Both the position numbers and the translations under genes were made by a program. The notes below the pieces were generated by a model. It was given only the letters and a program-made list of their open reading frames with translations. It was not told the origin of the DNA and ran no database searches. DNA of 64,000 bases from Rheum nobile (lineage: Eukaryota > Streptophyta > Magnoliopsida > Caryophyllales > Polygonaceae), in assembly GCA_027886185.1 (NCBI GenBank), contig WOAB01000211.1:1526001-1590000 (forward strand), given 5' to 3'. How positions within the stretch are numbered: position 1 is the stretch's first letter; the number at the start of each line of letters is the position of its first letter. Of the stretch, positions 47,126-58,195 are shown piece by piece.

Positions 47126-48297
47126 GTTGATTGTTATTAGTGGTGGTTGTGGGTCATTGTTGGCCATTGGTTATGGTTGTGAAATTACGTGTGTTATAAT
47201 TGTTAATTGTAACTAATCAAAGTTGTGAATCTCTGTTGATGTGGATGCTGATATTAGCTAGTTACGGATAGAAGGGTATATTGATTGATTATGAAGGTCG
47301 GTTGTGTGGATTGAGTGTGAAGGTTGGTTTCCCATCTTGAGGGTGTGGGCCAACATGTTTTGAATTTGAGCGTATGAGTTGCGGTCCATGTTAACGAACA
47401 GGCGGCACCGGAAGGGTGGCTGGCCTGGGTCGTTATTTTGTCATGTTTATATATGTGATGATTGTCTTGCTTGTGCTTATGTGTTCGTTGATGCGAAGGT
47501 TGGTTGGAATGTGTTAGTACAGTAGTGAGTTCGGTATGTTTGGTTAGCCTTGGTTACGTGTTGATCGTAATATATGTATATTTGTTTTGTAAAGTTGATA
47601 TTTGAGGTGTTAGTAGTAAAGAGAAAGATGGATTGAATGTGTTAGTAAAATTTGGATTGGATCGTCTTATCCGTTTATACTTGTGGTGAGGTTGAGGTTG
47701 GATTAAGTGATGTTAGTATATTGAAGAGTTGGATAAGAGGGGTAATGAATGGTTATGTGATAGGGTGTGTTTATGTTTTGATGTGTGGTCGATATTGGTT
47801 GGTTGATATGATAGTGATATTATATGATATATATATTTATATATATGGTGTGGCATGTTGTTGTTTGGTATTATTTGACTGTTGTGATAATTATCTGGTT
47901 TTAAACTGTTTTGGCTTGAGGAGTCTTGCCAGTCTTGATGGAAGACTGACCAACTTCGGTTTACGTGCCGCGGTTGGCTGGGGTATCGGGTCCCCCAGTC
48001 AATCAGGCTTTGCAGGTTTGCAGCAACAAGCGGGTTCTGGATCACAGATGTCTCTTCACAGTTAAAGATTCAGTTTGCATCAGATTTGAAAATGTTGTTT
48101 TCGCTTCCGTTGTTTTGGATATAAATTGATGTATTAAACTGGTTGACAGGTTTAAGCGTTGTTTCAATCTTGAGTAGGGATTTTAATGTTGATGATTTTT
48201 TTGTATTTGGAAGAGTTTGGATTTCTTTTCTTTTAGAAACCGCCTTATAGTCCTTCGGGACTATGGCACTATAGCACCTCTGGCCCGGGGTGTTACA

Positions 48298-48986
48298 GCG
48301 ATTCTGCAGAGATAACCTCGCTCTGGCGGAGGATCTCCTGCAGCTCGGATTCTAACCTCCTTCTTCTTGGAGTAGGGATAGGCTGAGATTCCCTGTCACT
48401 TCTCCTAATACCGTACTCGGCATACAGTGTCTCCCAATCAGCTTCTGACATGGGTGCGTACTCTGGCACTGGTGGCAACTCTTGCATAGGTGGTAACTCT
48501 GTACTGGGGTGAATAAATTGCATCCTCGTTTCCTGACTATCCACCAACAAGTGCCTCAAGTCATCGGACTCCTGGTCCGCTGAGGTCCATCTCGGTATCC
48601 TCCTCGGGATCATCCTCGATGGGGTCCTCTTCCTCTTCGGGGTCATCCTCTATGGGGTCCTCTTCTTCATCTTCCTCCTCGCTCCCTTCAATAATCACAT
48701 CCATCAGGTAATCGTCATTGTAGTACCCTCTCGCGTACCTAGACGATTCATCATCTTGCATTGCTTCCTCCCTTGGTGGTTCCACTGGCGCTGTCACAGG
48801 AACTACAGCATTCCTTGACACCAGAACTACCGACTCAGGAAGCACATGCTTGATCTCCTCAGATGGGCTGCTCGGGCCTCCAACCTCGAAGCACCTCTAA
48901 GGTATAGGGAAGTCTAGCCTCTCGGTAGACGGTGAATCCATCTCGGCATCTTCCGACCCCTTCTTCTGAGAGAGACATGCACCCAT
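48298..48986 (-). pseudogene. Extra leader ORF of the Tekay element (acidic, MGACLS start)
   Basis: The ATG at 48986 reads MGACLSQKKGSEDAE, then an in-frame TAG (48897-48899), a Pro/Val region, and a highly acidic tract containing two copies of DPIEDDPEEE-like sequence (48700-48590). A frameshift near 48580 leads into a charged segment (LRHLLVDSQETRMQF, PMSEADWETLYAEYG, RRRRLESELQEILRQ) up to the nested LTR. It lies between the primer-binding site and gag, where Tekay elements usually have only leader. MGxxxS fits the N-myristoylation consensus, with Cys4 as a possible palmitoylation site. The function is unknown, and this copy is broken. Confidence 0.6.
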
Positions 48987-49182
48987 CTCCTATAGGATAA
49001 CGATGAAGGAATTAGTCTTTCTAGACATAGAAGCAAGCTTACTATATCAGACTATCCAGAAGACATGACTATGAACGGTGTTTTTAAATTCTTTTTACTT
49101 TGAAAATTCAGAGCCCTTTTTAAAACATTTTTGAAAACGGATAAATGGTTTATAAAAATCCTAAACCCGTTTTAAAACCTTT

Positions 49183-49195
49183 GGCTCTGATACCA
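49183..49195 (-). promoter_or_regulatory. Primer-binding site of the Tekay element
   Basis: The minus strand reads TGGTATCAGAGCC, complementary to the 3' end of initiator tRNA-Met, four bases from the end of the 5' LTR. Confidence 0.93.
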
Positions 49196-49199
49196 CAAC

Positions 49200-51652
49200 T
49201 GTAACACCCTCAAAACTTAACCCTTTTTGGAAAGGTATTACCGCCAGTGACCCCAGTGTTCCTTACCGAGATCACCCAAGGCTTTACCATTTAAATACAA
49301 TTTATGAAATACAAATAATACATAATGATCAAAGCATTCAATCCCAAAACATAACATTGTCAAGGAAACAAGAGTTACGGGATTACAACCCAATCCCGAA
49401 TAGGCTAACACAGAGTTTAAACCAAAAATAGTGGAAGTCTTATAAAGCACATTACAACCAAAGTCATTGTCCAAAAGATCTCAACCTGATTAAAGAAATA
49501 ATTAAAACGTTCAAAAACCACCGTCGACTCCATAGTCCTTCTATTCTTCTGAGCTACTTTCGATCTGATGTGCCGAATCGAACGGATGACACCAGCCCAC
49601 ATGCGGAGAACAAAGTTCGTGGGTTAGTCTACTTGAATAGACTAGCAAGGGTAAAAAGCAGAATGGTTCGAAGCAGTCGTATTAGGTTAGACTCATCGCT
49701 TCTCGAATAATAATCGATGATGATAGTCAACCATCATACTCCTACTGGAATAGACAAGAGGTATGCACAAGAGAAGATTCTGAAAGACTGAATCTTCACA
49801 GAAATCGACTCGAAAAGAGACTCTAAGAGATTGAGTCCTTAAGGAAATATGACAAATCTGGAATGTTTACAACATCATACAACAATGATTTAAAAGTTGA
49901 CTGAGATGCTTTGGTTCACGACCAACCTCATCGCATACAGCGAATCCAAATTGGAAAGAGAACGTACTATGATCAAAGTCGAGACGAGTTTTTCCTAGTT
50001 GCACTATAACTTAGCTGCACTACTCGCCGAAGGTTTATTAGTTATGTGCGTCGAGTAGCACTTATCTGATTTATGTTTCAAAAACACACGTCACGTTATT
50101 AGACTTTTACATGTGTACCCCATCATTGGGACGACACATCTTAGTATACGTTTCGTCGAGAGTGACGTACACCGGAAGGTTTGTGACACCAGCTAAGTGT
50201 CCTGTCTCTACACACTTGTGAAAGAGACCGATCATGATCTTAGAATAGTACCAGATGGAGACGAGCCACCCCGATACCAGATTATAAAGAAACGACTGGA
50301 TCGAGTCCGAGTAACGTTCCTATCTGACAGTGCTAACTAACAGTTACAGCACAATAACAGTTACAGGATAAATCCACATAAAGGCCCGAAAGGCGATCAT
50401 AGATAATAGCATTGTTCTAACAGATATACAACCTATTATATGATTTTCAAAACAGTTTATCAAAACCGTTTCCAGGCAAACAGAGTATTCATTCCAAATT
50501 AATTACTCAGATAAACTACTGATAATTAATGTAAATATGGAACGAATGAGCAAGAGCGAACCGCCACTTGCCTTAATCAGCAGAATAGAAACAAGCCTTA
50601 CGACAACGACGGGATTCCGGGCTCAACACGGGTATAGCTCCGCTAGCACAAACACCTTCGAGTCGACCCATAAAAGGAACCCTAAGTTAGATCCGACATA
50701 ACCACAGTACGAATCTAAAAACGACGAAAGAGAACGAAAGGAAAGACGCCACGACCACAACCAACCAAGCCAAAGCCACGAAGGCATTCTGGGCACTGGC
50801 GGCGGTCGCTGTTCTTGGCGGCGGTCGCCGTTCTTGGCGGCGGTCGCCGAAGTTCATCACGGCGGTCGCCGTGAAGAACGCGGCGGTCGCCGTGAAGAAC
50901 TCAGACGACAGAAGCGGCGAGAAAACTCACCCAAATGATGCGCGTTTCGACCCCTTTATGCCTTGCCTGGGTTCTGACCTCCAAAGGCAACCAAAAGGCT
51001 TCTAAAGGGCTTCTGGAAACACCACCAAACGACACCGACGAGAGCTTCCGAACTCCGGCGAAACACAACTCCGACGATACGAAAATTTGGCAGAGGTTCG
51101 GTGTTTGGGATGGCTTAAATCCCTTCCACAACACCTCCTTTTATAGCCAAAGCATCGGGAGCACGAAGATGGGCCTACGAAAGCTAGTTCGGCGCTTGCT
51201 AGAACCACGCCGGCGACCATCGGTTAAAGACCTTTGGGTAATCACGGCGGGCGCCGCGACTTTGCCTACGGCGGGCATACGGCGGGCGCCGTAATTACGG
51301 CGGTCGCCGTTCCTAGCTCTGGCGAGCCCAGCGTAGGAGACGACGGCCTGACACATCGGGCCCAGCGACGGCGGGCGCCGTGACTTTACGGCGGTCACTG
51401 TTTTGCCTTTTCCCGCCCATTCAGCTTTTGGATGAGCAAGACATTAACCCGGGATAAAAATTATCGTACGCAAACGCGTATAAACATTCGAAGCACGTCG
51501 TCTGTATTTTATTTCACTGAGAAAAATATTACAGATACAGAGCACATTACAGAATGTCTCAAGCTACCTGAATTAAATCCGACGTACTAAACGGGTACTC
51601 GGGAAAATTCCAAAATTCCCAAAATAACCTTACAAAAATACGGGGTATCACA
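49200..51652 (-). repeat. 5' LTR of the Tekay element
   Basis: 2,453 bp, near-identical to 34624-37036. The minus-strand TATA box is at 51138-51145 between GC-rich tracts 50797-50890 and 51243-51400; transcription of the element would start just downstream of it. Confidence 0.93.
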
Positions 51653-51947
51653 GGTCTAGGCTCAGATATAAGGTCGGGAGTGGGCTCAGATATATGCTCG
51701 GGAGTGGGCTCAGATATATGCTCGGGAGTGGGCTCGGGAATGGGGTCCTGCTGGTGCGGGTCCTCCATCACGATATCAACGTCCTCCAATCCAGGGACGG
51801 GATCATCGCTATGGACGGGACGTCGACGCTGCTTCTTCTTCTTTTGCTGCCCGGAAACATCTGCCCTTCGCTTGCGGGCAGAAGCAGTAACGCGGCGGTG
51901 CTCCGTATCCCGTCCATACGAGCAAAAACGGTGTCGAAAACCCGCAC
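51653..51947 (-). pseudogene. PMD gene, N-terminal Pro-rich exon
   Basis: The minus frame after a possible acceptor (TAG before 51947) reads a basic stretch (RHRFCSYGRDTEHRRVT, a KKKKQRRR nuclear-signal-like run near 51835) and then repeated EPTPEHIS units ending at the GGTCT duplication. The repeat continues at 34623 on the other side of the Tekay element and leads into the PMD. No start codon is evident within this exon. Confidence 0.7.
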
Positions 51948-51953
51948 CTACAT

Positions 51954-52384
51954 CCTATTTAATCCAAAATTACGGGAAATAATTTACTTTTTAATACATA
52001 ATTTTACCGCTATTTTACTTGATTATTTAATTACTTGATTTTAAATATAATAAAATCAAGTAATTTACTTAACTTAATATATAATTTACTAAATACATAA
52101 TTAATTACATGATTATAATAAATCTACATTCATAATAACAAACATTTATTATGAAATTTAAATTATTCTTTCATTTATTTTTACTTATTAATATAATTTC
52201 TAACATTTATACGTTATTTATACCTAAAATCTCTTTAATATTTGGACGTTAATCTTTATTTCCTTATTATAATTTAATTACAAATGTATTTCAATTATCA
52301 TATATAAACAAATAATTAATATTTCTTAAATATTTAAATAATATCTAAATATAAATAATTATTAATTCATAAAATACCTCAACG
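51954..52384. other. AT-rich stretch, possibly an intron
   Basis: Strongly AT-rich, without ORFs. It separates the PMD exon from the ORF at 52385-52821 and could be an intron between them (possible GT donor near 52373). Confidence 0.35.
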
Positions 52385-52821
52385 GTAAGTCGTTTAGGCT
52401 TTAGAACTATCGAAACACTCCTCGATCCGCTCGCCTCGATCATAGACGCCACCATCTCGTCCCATGTCGACGACTGCGCCACCGCCTCCGCTCTGATCGC
52501 CGCCGCCACAGAGAGCGCGTTCTCTGCCGCCACCTTTGTCGACACCGCCGCCGGAGCTGCCGCCTCCTCCTCCTCCGCCGCCGCCGGAGCCGCCGACTCC
52601 TCCTCCTCCGCCGCACATGAAACCGGAGCCAGCTCCACCTCCTACGGCGTCGACCTCCTTCCAGCCACCTCCTCCTCCACCATGGAAGGTGACTCCGGCG
52701 TCTCTCCTCCCTCTCCCGCCACCGCCACCTCCGGGGAATGCTCTGCCGCCGTCGGTGTCTGGAATCCGGTCTCCTCCACCACCGCCATCGCTCCTTCGTC
52801 GTCACCGCCGCCAAAAGCCAT
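52385..52821 (-). pseudogene. Glu/Ala-rich ORF with internal stop, possible first exon
   Basis: The ATG at 52821 reads MAFGGGDDEGAMAVVEETGF, then a TAG at about 52642, then EVELAPVSC, runs of Glu and Ala, and a better-behaved end (SSTWDEMVASMIEASGSRS, VLKPKRLTVE) followed by a GT. Composition suggests a real but degenerate N-terminal exon. It may belong to the PMD gene, but no splice connection can be shown. The plus-strand Pro-rich ORF over the same bases is the complement. Confidence 0.4.
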
Positions 52822-52884
52822 TAGGGTTTGAGTTTTGAAATTGGAAAGGGAAAGGGAAAGGTCGGGGGGAAGAAGAAGAAGTTG

Positions 52885-53169
52885 ACGCTATATAATAGCG
52901 TTTTTTAACGCTACATTATAACGTTAAAAAACGCTACAACATTGCGTTCAAAGAGTCAGATATTTGGAATATGAGAAAAATATCTAGTTCTTGAACGCTA
53001 TGATGTAGCGTTCAAAGCCGGATATTTTTCTCATATTTTTGAACCCCCGAGCGATTTTTTTTAACCCTAAACGCTACCACATTGCGTTTACATTGAACCC
53101 GGTTTTCTCAAACGCTACGAAATTGCGTTTGATTTTTTTTTTGGGTTTTAAACGCTACTATGTAGCGTT
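52885..53169. repeat. Array of six AACGCTAC...GTAGCGTT hairpins
   Basis: Units at about 52885-52901, 52930-52948, 52993-53013, 53069-53089, 53110-53130 and 53150-53169, consensus AACGCTACNANRTNGCGTT. Several have 7-8-bp arms; three show T-to-A/TTG changes that weaken the inner pairs. It sits directly upstream of the ATG at 52821. It could be a subterminal region of a lost DNA element or a regulatory array. Confidence 0.8.
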
Positions 53170-53245
53170 CACAATTCCCGGTGCGAAACACAAAATTTCC
53201 GGGTGCAAACAAAATACCCGTATTTAATTAAATATTAGTTTTTCC

Positions 53246-53894
53246 TAGAGCTGTCAAAAAATTACCGAACCCGTTTTACCGACCTGACCGACCTGCTTTT
53301 GGACCCGACCTGACCGAAATTTTTAATAACCCGAAGTTACCGAACCCGAATTTACCGAGACCGAACCCGACCAACCCGAACCCGACCCGATTAACGAATA
53401 AATGTGGAGTATTAATAAAATAAAATATAAAATAATATGATATGATATGATAAATGACATATAAATAATGATAATATGCTTAATATCCTACAAAAAACAT
53501 TGTTGTACTTATATAAATTTTCATAATGTAGAAATTTATAAATTAATAAATAAATAAATAAAAAAAATATGATTTTGGTCTACTAATACTAATATCAATT
53601 ACATTAAAATAATGATAATATGCTTACTATTTTTTTTTAGAGATTTATATGTATTTTTTTATAGATATTTTTTTAAATTTAATAAGTTAGGAGTATATAT
53701 GTTTTATAAATATTTTTTTATAGATTTTAAATAAGAATTTAATTTTTTTTATTTTTTAAAATTAAATCTGGTCCAATCCGGTCCAAGACCGGACCGGACC
53801 GGATTAAGACCGGACCAGACCTATCCGGTCCGGTCCAGTCTTCGGTCCACATATGCCCAAAAATCCGGTCCATCGGACCGGATGAACACCCCTA
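53246..53894. mobile_element. hAT-like non-autonomous element (tentative)
   Basis: The ends TAGAGCTGTCAAA and (reverse complement) TAGGGGTGTTCAT resemble the TAGxGxTGT tips of plant hAT MITEs. The left 150 bp is full of 'ccgaacccga' words and the right 130 bp of 'ccggtccgg' words, typical subterminal redundancy, but the two sides differ. No 8-bp duplication was found. Confidence 0.4.
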
Positions 53895-55406
53895 CCATTC
53901 ACTTTTTCAAGGAATCCAAACTACCACCAGTCGTCCAACCCCTGAGTTCACCGACCACGAGCCACCACGGCTACCGCCGTCGCCGACGTTCTCACTCTAG
54001 CCTCGTTTCCATCTTCTCCAAACAGAGGCATCCATAATTGCGCGATTTTATATGTCCGATTGCTGATGTGCTTGAGCTTGTTCTTGGCTGCAGAATTTGG
54101 GGTTTTCCGGTTGGCGCTTAGGGTTTTAGGCACGCCTAGATTGTCTTCAATTATGGTGGAAAGATTGATCGAGGGAAGTTTGGGTGTGGATGATTTGGGC
54201 TTGAAATTTAGGGTTTTGGAAAAGGGCTGGAGCGATTTGATTTCGGTGGGGAGTTTGTGCTCTGTTCTCAAATGGCAAATTAATTGGGGGTTTGTGCTTT
54301 GTTCTCAAATGGCAGAAAAAAATTGGAAAAGAGCTGTGGGACAAAGAATTGACGTGGAAGATTAATGGGGGTTTGTGCTCTTTTCTCAAATGGCAGTAAA
54401 AATTTGTTTTAGAGTGACGTGAGATTATCTAGAAAAGAGAGAGCAGACTTTGGAAAATGGAGAAAGTGGTTCTTTAATTACTTAAAGAAAATGATTAAAT
54501 TAGACATTACTGCTTTTTTATTATTTTATTATTTTAAAATATAAATTAAGACATGTACACAATTTATTGGATACAAATTTTACACCACCTTATATAGAAT
54601 TTTACATGATTTATTTTTGACTCCTTAAGGGGTTAAATAATAAATTTGAACTCCTAATTAAATAATGAGAGGTGTTAACTACGCTCAAATTTTTCACTAA
54701 ATAAACTCAACTGTCCACGCGTACAAAAAGCGGGAGCAGAATCAGATACACGCACACGCAAAGCAAGAGCGGAACATACTGAACGGGTAACCGATGGCGT
54801 GGAATATCGCAAAGAGTCCCGCACCCGCTTTGCGGGTGCGTTACTATTGTCACTTTTGCCCAATTTATATTTGGGTTATAAAGGTATACATATCTTGGGA
54901 TAATCAATTAATATAATGTGGTATTAAATAATTAAGCTAGGCCGGATCCAAATTAACCCGACCACATAAATCGGCATGTGTACTTGGTTTATAGCACATC
55001 CAATAGAATGATCCAGTCATCTGATAAGCTTGGGGAATAGAAGCAAACCTTGAATCCCTAGGCAAATTTGAAAGAGTTTGCTCACAAACGTGATAATACC
55101 AAGAAACTTGAGCGTCTCCTGTGCCACTTCATTTTTAATGAAAACTGTGCATAGACAAGAAACACGTTATTTATATGTAATTTGTTCAAACTTCAAGTTA
55201 AACCACTTACATTATCAATATTATCTTAGCTCATACAATTCTCTGTCCAAACTCTTAAAACCCTTCTTTCTCCCAATAGTATGTCAACTGACTTGGACAT
55301 TTTAGAATTTCATAAGTCGAATATGGATATGCTGGAGGTATTGCAATGAGTCGGTTGTTCTAAGTCTTTGATGGCATTGACTGACCGAAAAGGTAAGGAA
55401 CATCCA
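53895..55406. other. Mostly anonymous sequence
   Basis: A minus-strand open frame at 53948-54271 may be the 5' part of an unknown gene but has no motif. A perfect 9-bp-stem hairpin (CGCACCCGC/GCGGGTGCG, loop TTT) lies at 54820-54840. Nothing else recognised. Confidence 0.35.
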
Positions 55407-57310
55407 CTAATGTTGCAACAATGTTCTGAAATTAATATTCTCTTGCCTAAGACTAGTCGGTGGCACGTTCGAACGTGCCACCGAACTAGCCTCGGTGACG
55501 GTTCTCTGAATAGCTTTGTCAACTTCTTTGGCCTTGGCCAACAACATACGGTTGTTAGCCTCAGAGCTAGTGCCTATGGCTAGCTTCTTGTTGCCTCCTT
55601 TGTCTTGACTCTTTTGGATTCTTCTTTGTTCATTGGCCACATAGTCGACCATGGTCTCATGAGGAGCTAGGATGAAGAGTGATCTTCTTACCATCCATAT
55701 GAAATGAATACTTATTGGTAACCCATTGATGGATCACTCCTCGGTCATATTGCCACTCCCAAGTTGCTAGTGGCAAGCCATCATGGGAAGCACATCACAT
55801 AGGACTTCATCCTTGTAAGATCCAATGGAAAATTGAAGGCTTGTTTTTTTACCTTGAGGGGAGTTGATGAATTGAGCCAGTTGAGAGTGTATGGTTGATG
55901 GTGAGGTGTAGTCTTGAAGTTGAATCTTTTAACCACTTCTTGATCAATGATATTGCAGCAAGAACCTCCATCAATAATCACATTACAAACCTTCCCTTGA
56001 ATGTGACATCTAGTGTGGAAGATTGTCTCGTGTTGAGAAGGAAAAGGTGGCACATCACTAGCAACCAAGGTCCTCTTGACCACAAAACATTCTCTAGTGG
56101 CCGCCGTGACATGAACCTCTTCTTCATCATGTTGAGTGTCACTCTCCTCTGGTGCTTCCTCTTCATCCTCAGAAACATAGTCTCTATGCTCATTCAAGAG
56201 CGCACTTGCTTCCTTGTAGGGAAATCCCTTGCATAATGGCCTCGCCCTAAACACTTGTAGCACATGTCATCTCTAGTGCGACAATTGTCTTCTTTTTGGT
56301 ACTCTTGGCCAGGTGGTTGGTCTTCTCTTTTAGGTAGAGCTTTGGCTTGAGTTGGCTTGGTCACTTGGCGCCTAGGGGCAGTTGTAGAGGAGTTGGTGTT
56401 TGACGTGGAGCCTCAAGGCCGAGAGCTTGAAGAACTCTTCCTTCTCTGCAAGTTCTGGTAGACTTGAGTGACATAGTGCAACACCTCCTCAATTTGCACA
56501 TGGGCACCAAACCTTTGCATCTCCACCACTTGGCTAATGTCAGGGTTCAAGCCAGTGGTGAACTTGGTCACTAAATATCCCTCTAGAAAGTGCACATTTG
56601 AGGGAAAGACCAAGTGCTTTAGCTTCTTATAAAACTCCTTCGGAGTCTGGTTCCCTTGTTTCACCTTCTCTAACTTGACTTGAATTCTATACTTGAATTC
56701 TTGAGGAACAAATCTGAACCTCATAGCCCATTTAAGCTTTTCCCATGTGGTGATTGGTGGGTAATTGTGGTAGGCTCTCTCTTCTTTGTCTTCAAGCCAC
56801 CAAGAGTAGGCAAAGTCAGAAAAGTGGATAGTGACAATGGCCACTCTTTGCACATCGGTGTAGCCATAATAGTCAAAGATGACTTCAGTTTTGGCCTCCC
56901 AATAAAGGTAGGTCTCAGGGTCAAATGTGCCTACATAGGCTTGGATGGAGAGCTTAATGCCATGATGTTGCTCCTTCTCTTGAGCTCTAGCTCCATCTCC
57001 TTGGCCAAAGGCAAAGTGCCTAGGCCCTTGCACCCTAGGTGGCACTCCCCTGTCTCGAGCCCTTTCTATGTGATCTTGTTGCACAATAGGCACACGTATT
57101 GGATGCAAAATGAGTCCAGCTAGTGGTTGATAGGGCTGCCTCATCATCCTCTCAAGCATAGGAGGATTCACAGGGACAGTTGGTCGAGTAAGTGCTTGAT
57201 TGATGGCATGAGGAGAGAAAGGATTCTTCATGTCGTCTAAGAGAGGGTTAGGACTTAGGACCCCTTGAAGTCTTCAACAAGTTGGTACTTTCTCCAACTT
57301 GGTGTGAGGG
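55407..57310 (-). pseudogene. Ty3-gypsy gag-protease relic (3' truncated)
   Basis: The gag body is at 57231-56413 (YVGTFDPETYLYWEAKTEVIF, WWLEDKE, WEKLKWAMRFRFVPQ, EFYKKLKHL) ending at a TGA, probably from CGA. Near 56270-56230 a zinc knuckle CYKCLGRGHYARDF has lost its last Cys (Phe instead). The protease domain at 56000-55830 contains VIIDGGSCCNI. The linker towards reverse transcriptase (MVDYVANEQRRIQ..., 55694-55407) is in a third frame and the element stops there; RT, RNase H and integrase are absent. At least two frameshifts. The N-terminal gag piece lies at 62731-62955, beyond the nested LTR element. Confidence 0.85.
55457..55484. repeat. Perfect 28-bp palindrome in the gypsy relic
   Basis: Arm TCGGTGGCACGTTC, centre 55470/55471, no spacer; flanking CTAG/ACTAG extends it with a one-base offset. 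It lies in the protease-RT linker frame (ARSNVPPTS). Confidence 0.9.
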
Positions 57311-57315
57311 CTCGT

Positions 57316-58195
57316 TGATGTGAACGACCCTCGAAACGCCGTTGCAAGATATGATCTTTAACGTTGAACAAGCCTTCCTTCGTCTCTTCTAACTTGCCAA
57401 GAGATGGTGCCTTCTAAGGCTAAAGAGATAGCCTTTTCACGCAGGGAACTTGACCAAAGTGATGGTCTGAACACGATCAAAGAGATGATCAAGACGTTCA
57501 CCAGAGGAACGTCGGATTAATGCTCGAAGCGACAAGCTACGTGATAATGGAGATCCAGGGGATCGTAGGGGTTGATGTTGGGATTCAAGGAAGGAGATAA
57601 CTCAACTTAACAACTCAAATCAACATGATCTTATTAATGACATAAGTAGTGTTTATATAACACAATTTCGTGGCCTATAGCCTTGCAAAAGAAGAAAACT
57701 ACCTAATGTGAAAGATAAGGAAACTAGATAAAAGATAAGATCTTGCTAACGAAGCAATTAGGAAACCAAACAATCTTCGATTATAATTCTTCTTATCTAA
57801 TCCTAAAAAAATAATAAACTAAATAAAAATGATGGAAATAATAAAAATCAAACAAGGAAAAACGGATTAAACTATATCTAATAGAACCTAATTAAGGAAA
57901 GTGAATAATTCCCGTTAGAAATTGTACAGCTCTTAGTAAAACTCGATTTTGACCAACTTCTTGTTGGAATCTTGATTCGACATCAACTATAAAGTTGTAG
58001 ATCTTTGAATCAGATTTTCAACGCATCTTGAATCATCTCGAGATCAATTTTCTAGCCACAGTTATGGCCGTTTTACTGAAGACTGTCCAGAATCAAAAGA
58101 GAAATACCAATTTCGAACTTGCACAAGACTTCACCCTTTGCTTAAGTCTCTTCCTTGGAGGCCTTTGATTAATTCTCTCATGCATGTTGCTATCA
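57316..58195 (-). repeat. 3' LTR of the short LTR element
   Basis: 880 bp; its inner edge adjoins the purine tract at 58196-58207. Confidence 0.92.

Larger units (their letters stand above)
45399..48297 (+). mobile_element. Solo LTR of a divergent gypsy family, 2.9 kb
   Basis: Starts TGAAATACCCC and ends GGGGTGTTACA, the same end pattern as the other LTRs; a block 'taaggcaagatgattcttgct' (46299) corresponds to their 'aaggcaagtggcggttcgctcttg'. Flanking 5-mers GCTGT and GCGAT agree at three positions; removing the insert plus one copy restores the leader-ORF frame, which supports these limits. It contains an (AG)n microsatellite (45532-45622), three copies of a hairpin-bearing unit (46598-46840) and a 38-bp tandem array (46901-47125). 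ORFs inside, including the Leu/Ser repeats over (AG)n, are noncoding. Confidence 0.75.
34624..51652 (-). mobile_element. Tekay-type (Ty3-gypsy chromovirus) LTR retrotransposon, 17 kb with nested insertions
   Basis: The 5' LTR is 49200-51652 and the 3' LTR 34624-37036, each about 2.4 kb (in the element's sense they start TGTGATACCCC and end GTGTTACA), with target duplication GGTCT at 34619-34623 and 51653-51657. The primer-binding site for initiator tRNA-Met (49183-49195) and a polypurine tract (37037-37050) are present. The internal region holds a leader ORF, then gag-pol with protease, RT, RNase H, integrase and chromodomain. Two later insertions (37302-40408 and 45399-48297) account for about 6 kb. 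The LTRs differ at only about 6 of the first 380 sites, so the insertion is fairly young, yet the polyprotein has six stop codons. Confidence 0.95.

Noticed and set aside
47652..48065. 137-residue plus-strand ORF
   Set aside because: Lies in a solo LTR, low complexity at its start and no motif.
52536..52838. Pro-rich plus-strand ORF
   Set aside because: Antisense of the Glu/Ala-rich minus-strand ORF; low-complexity complement.
54820..54840. Hairpin as a transcription terminator
   Set aside because: Intrinsic terminators of this kind are bacterial; no gene or T-run accompanies it here.
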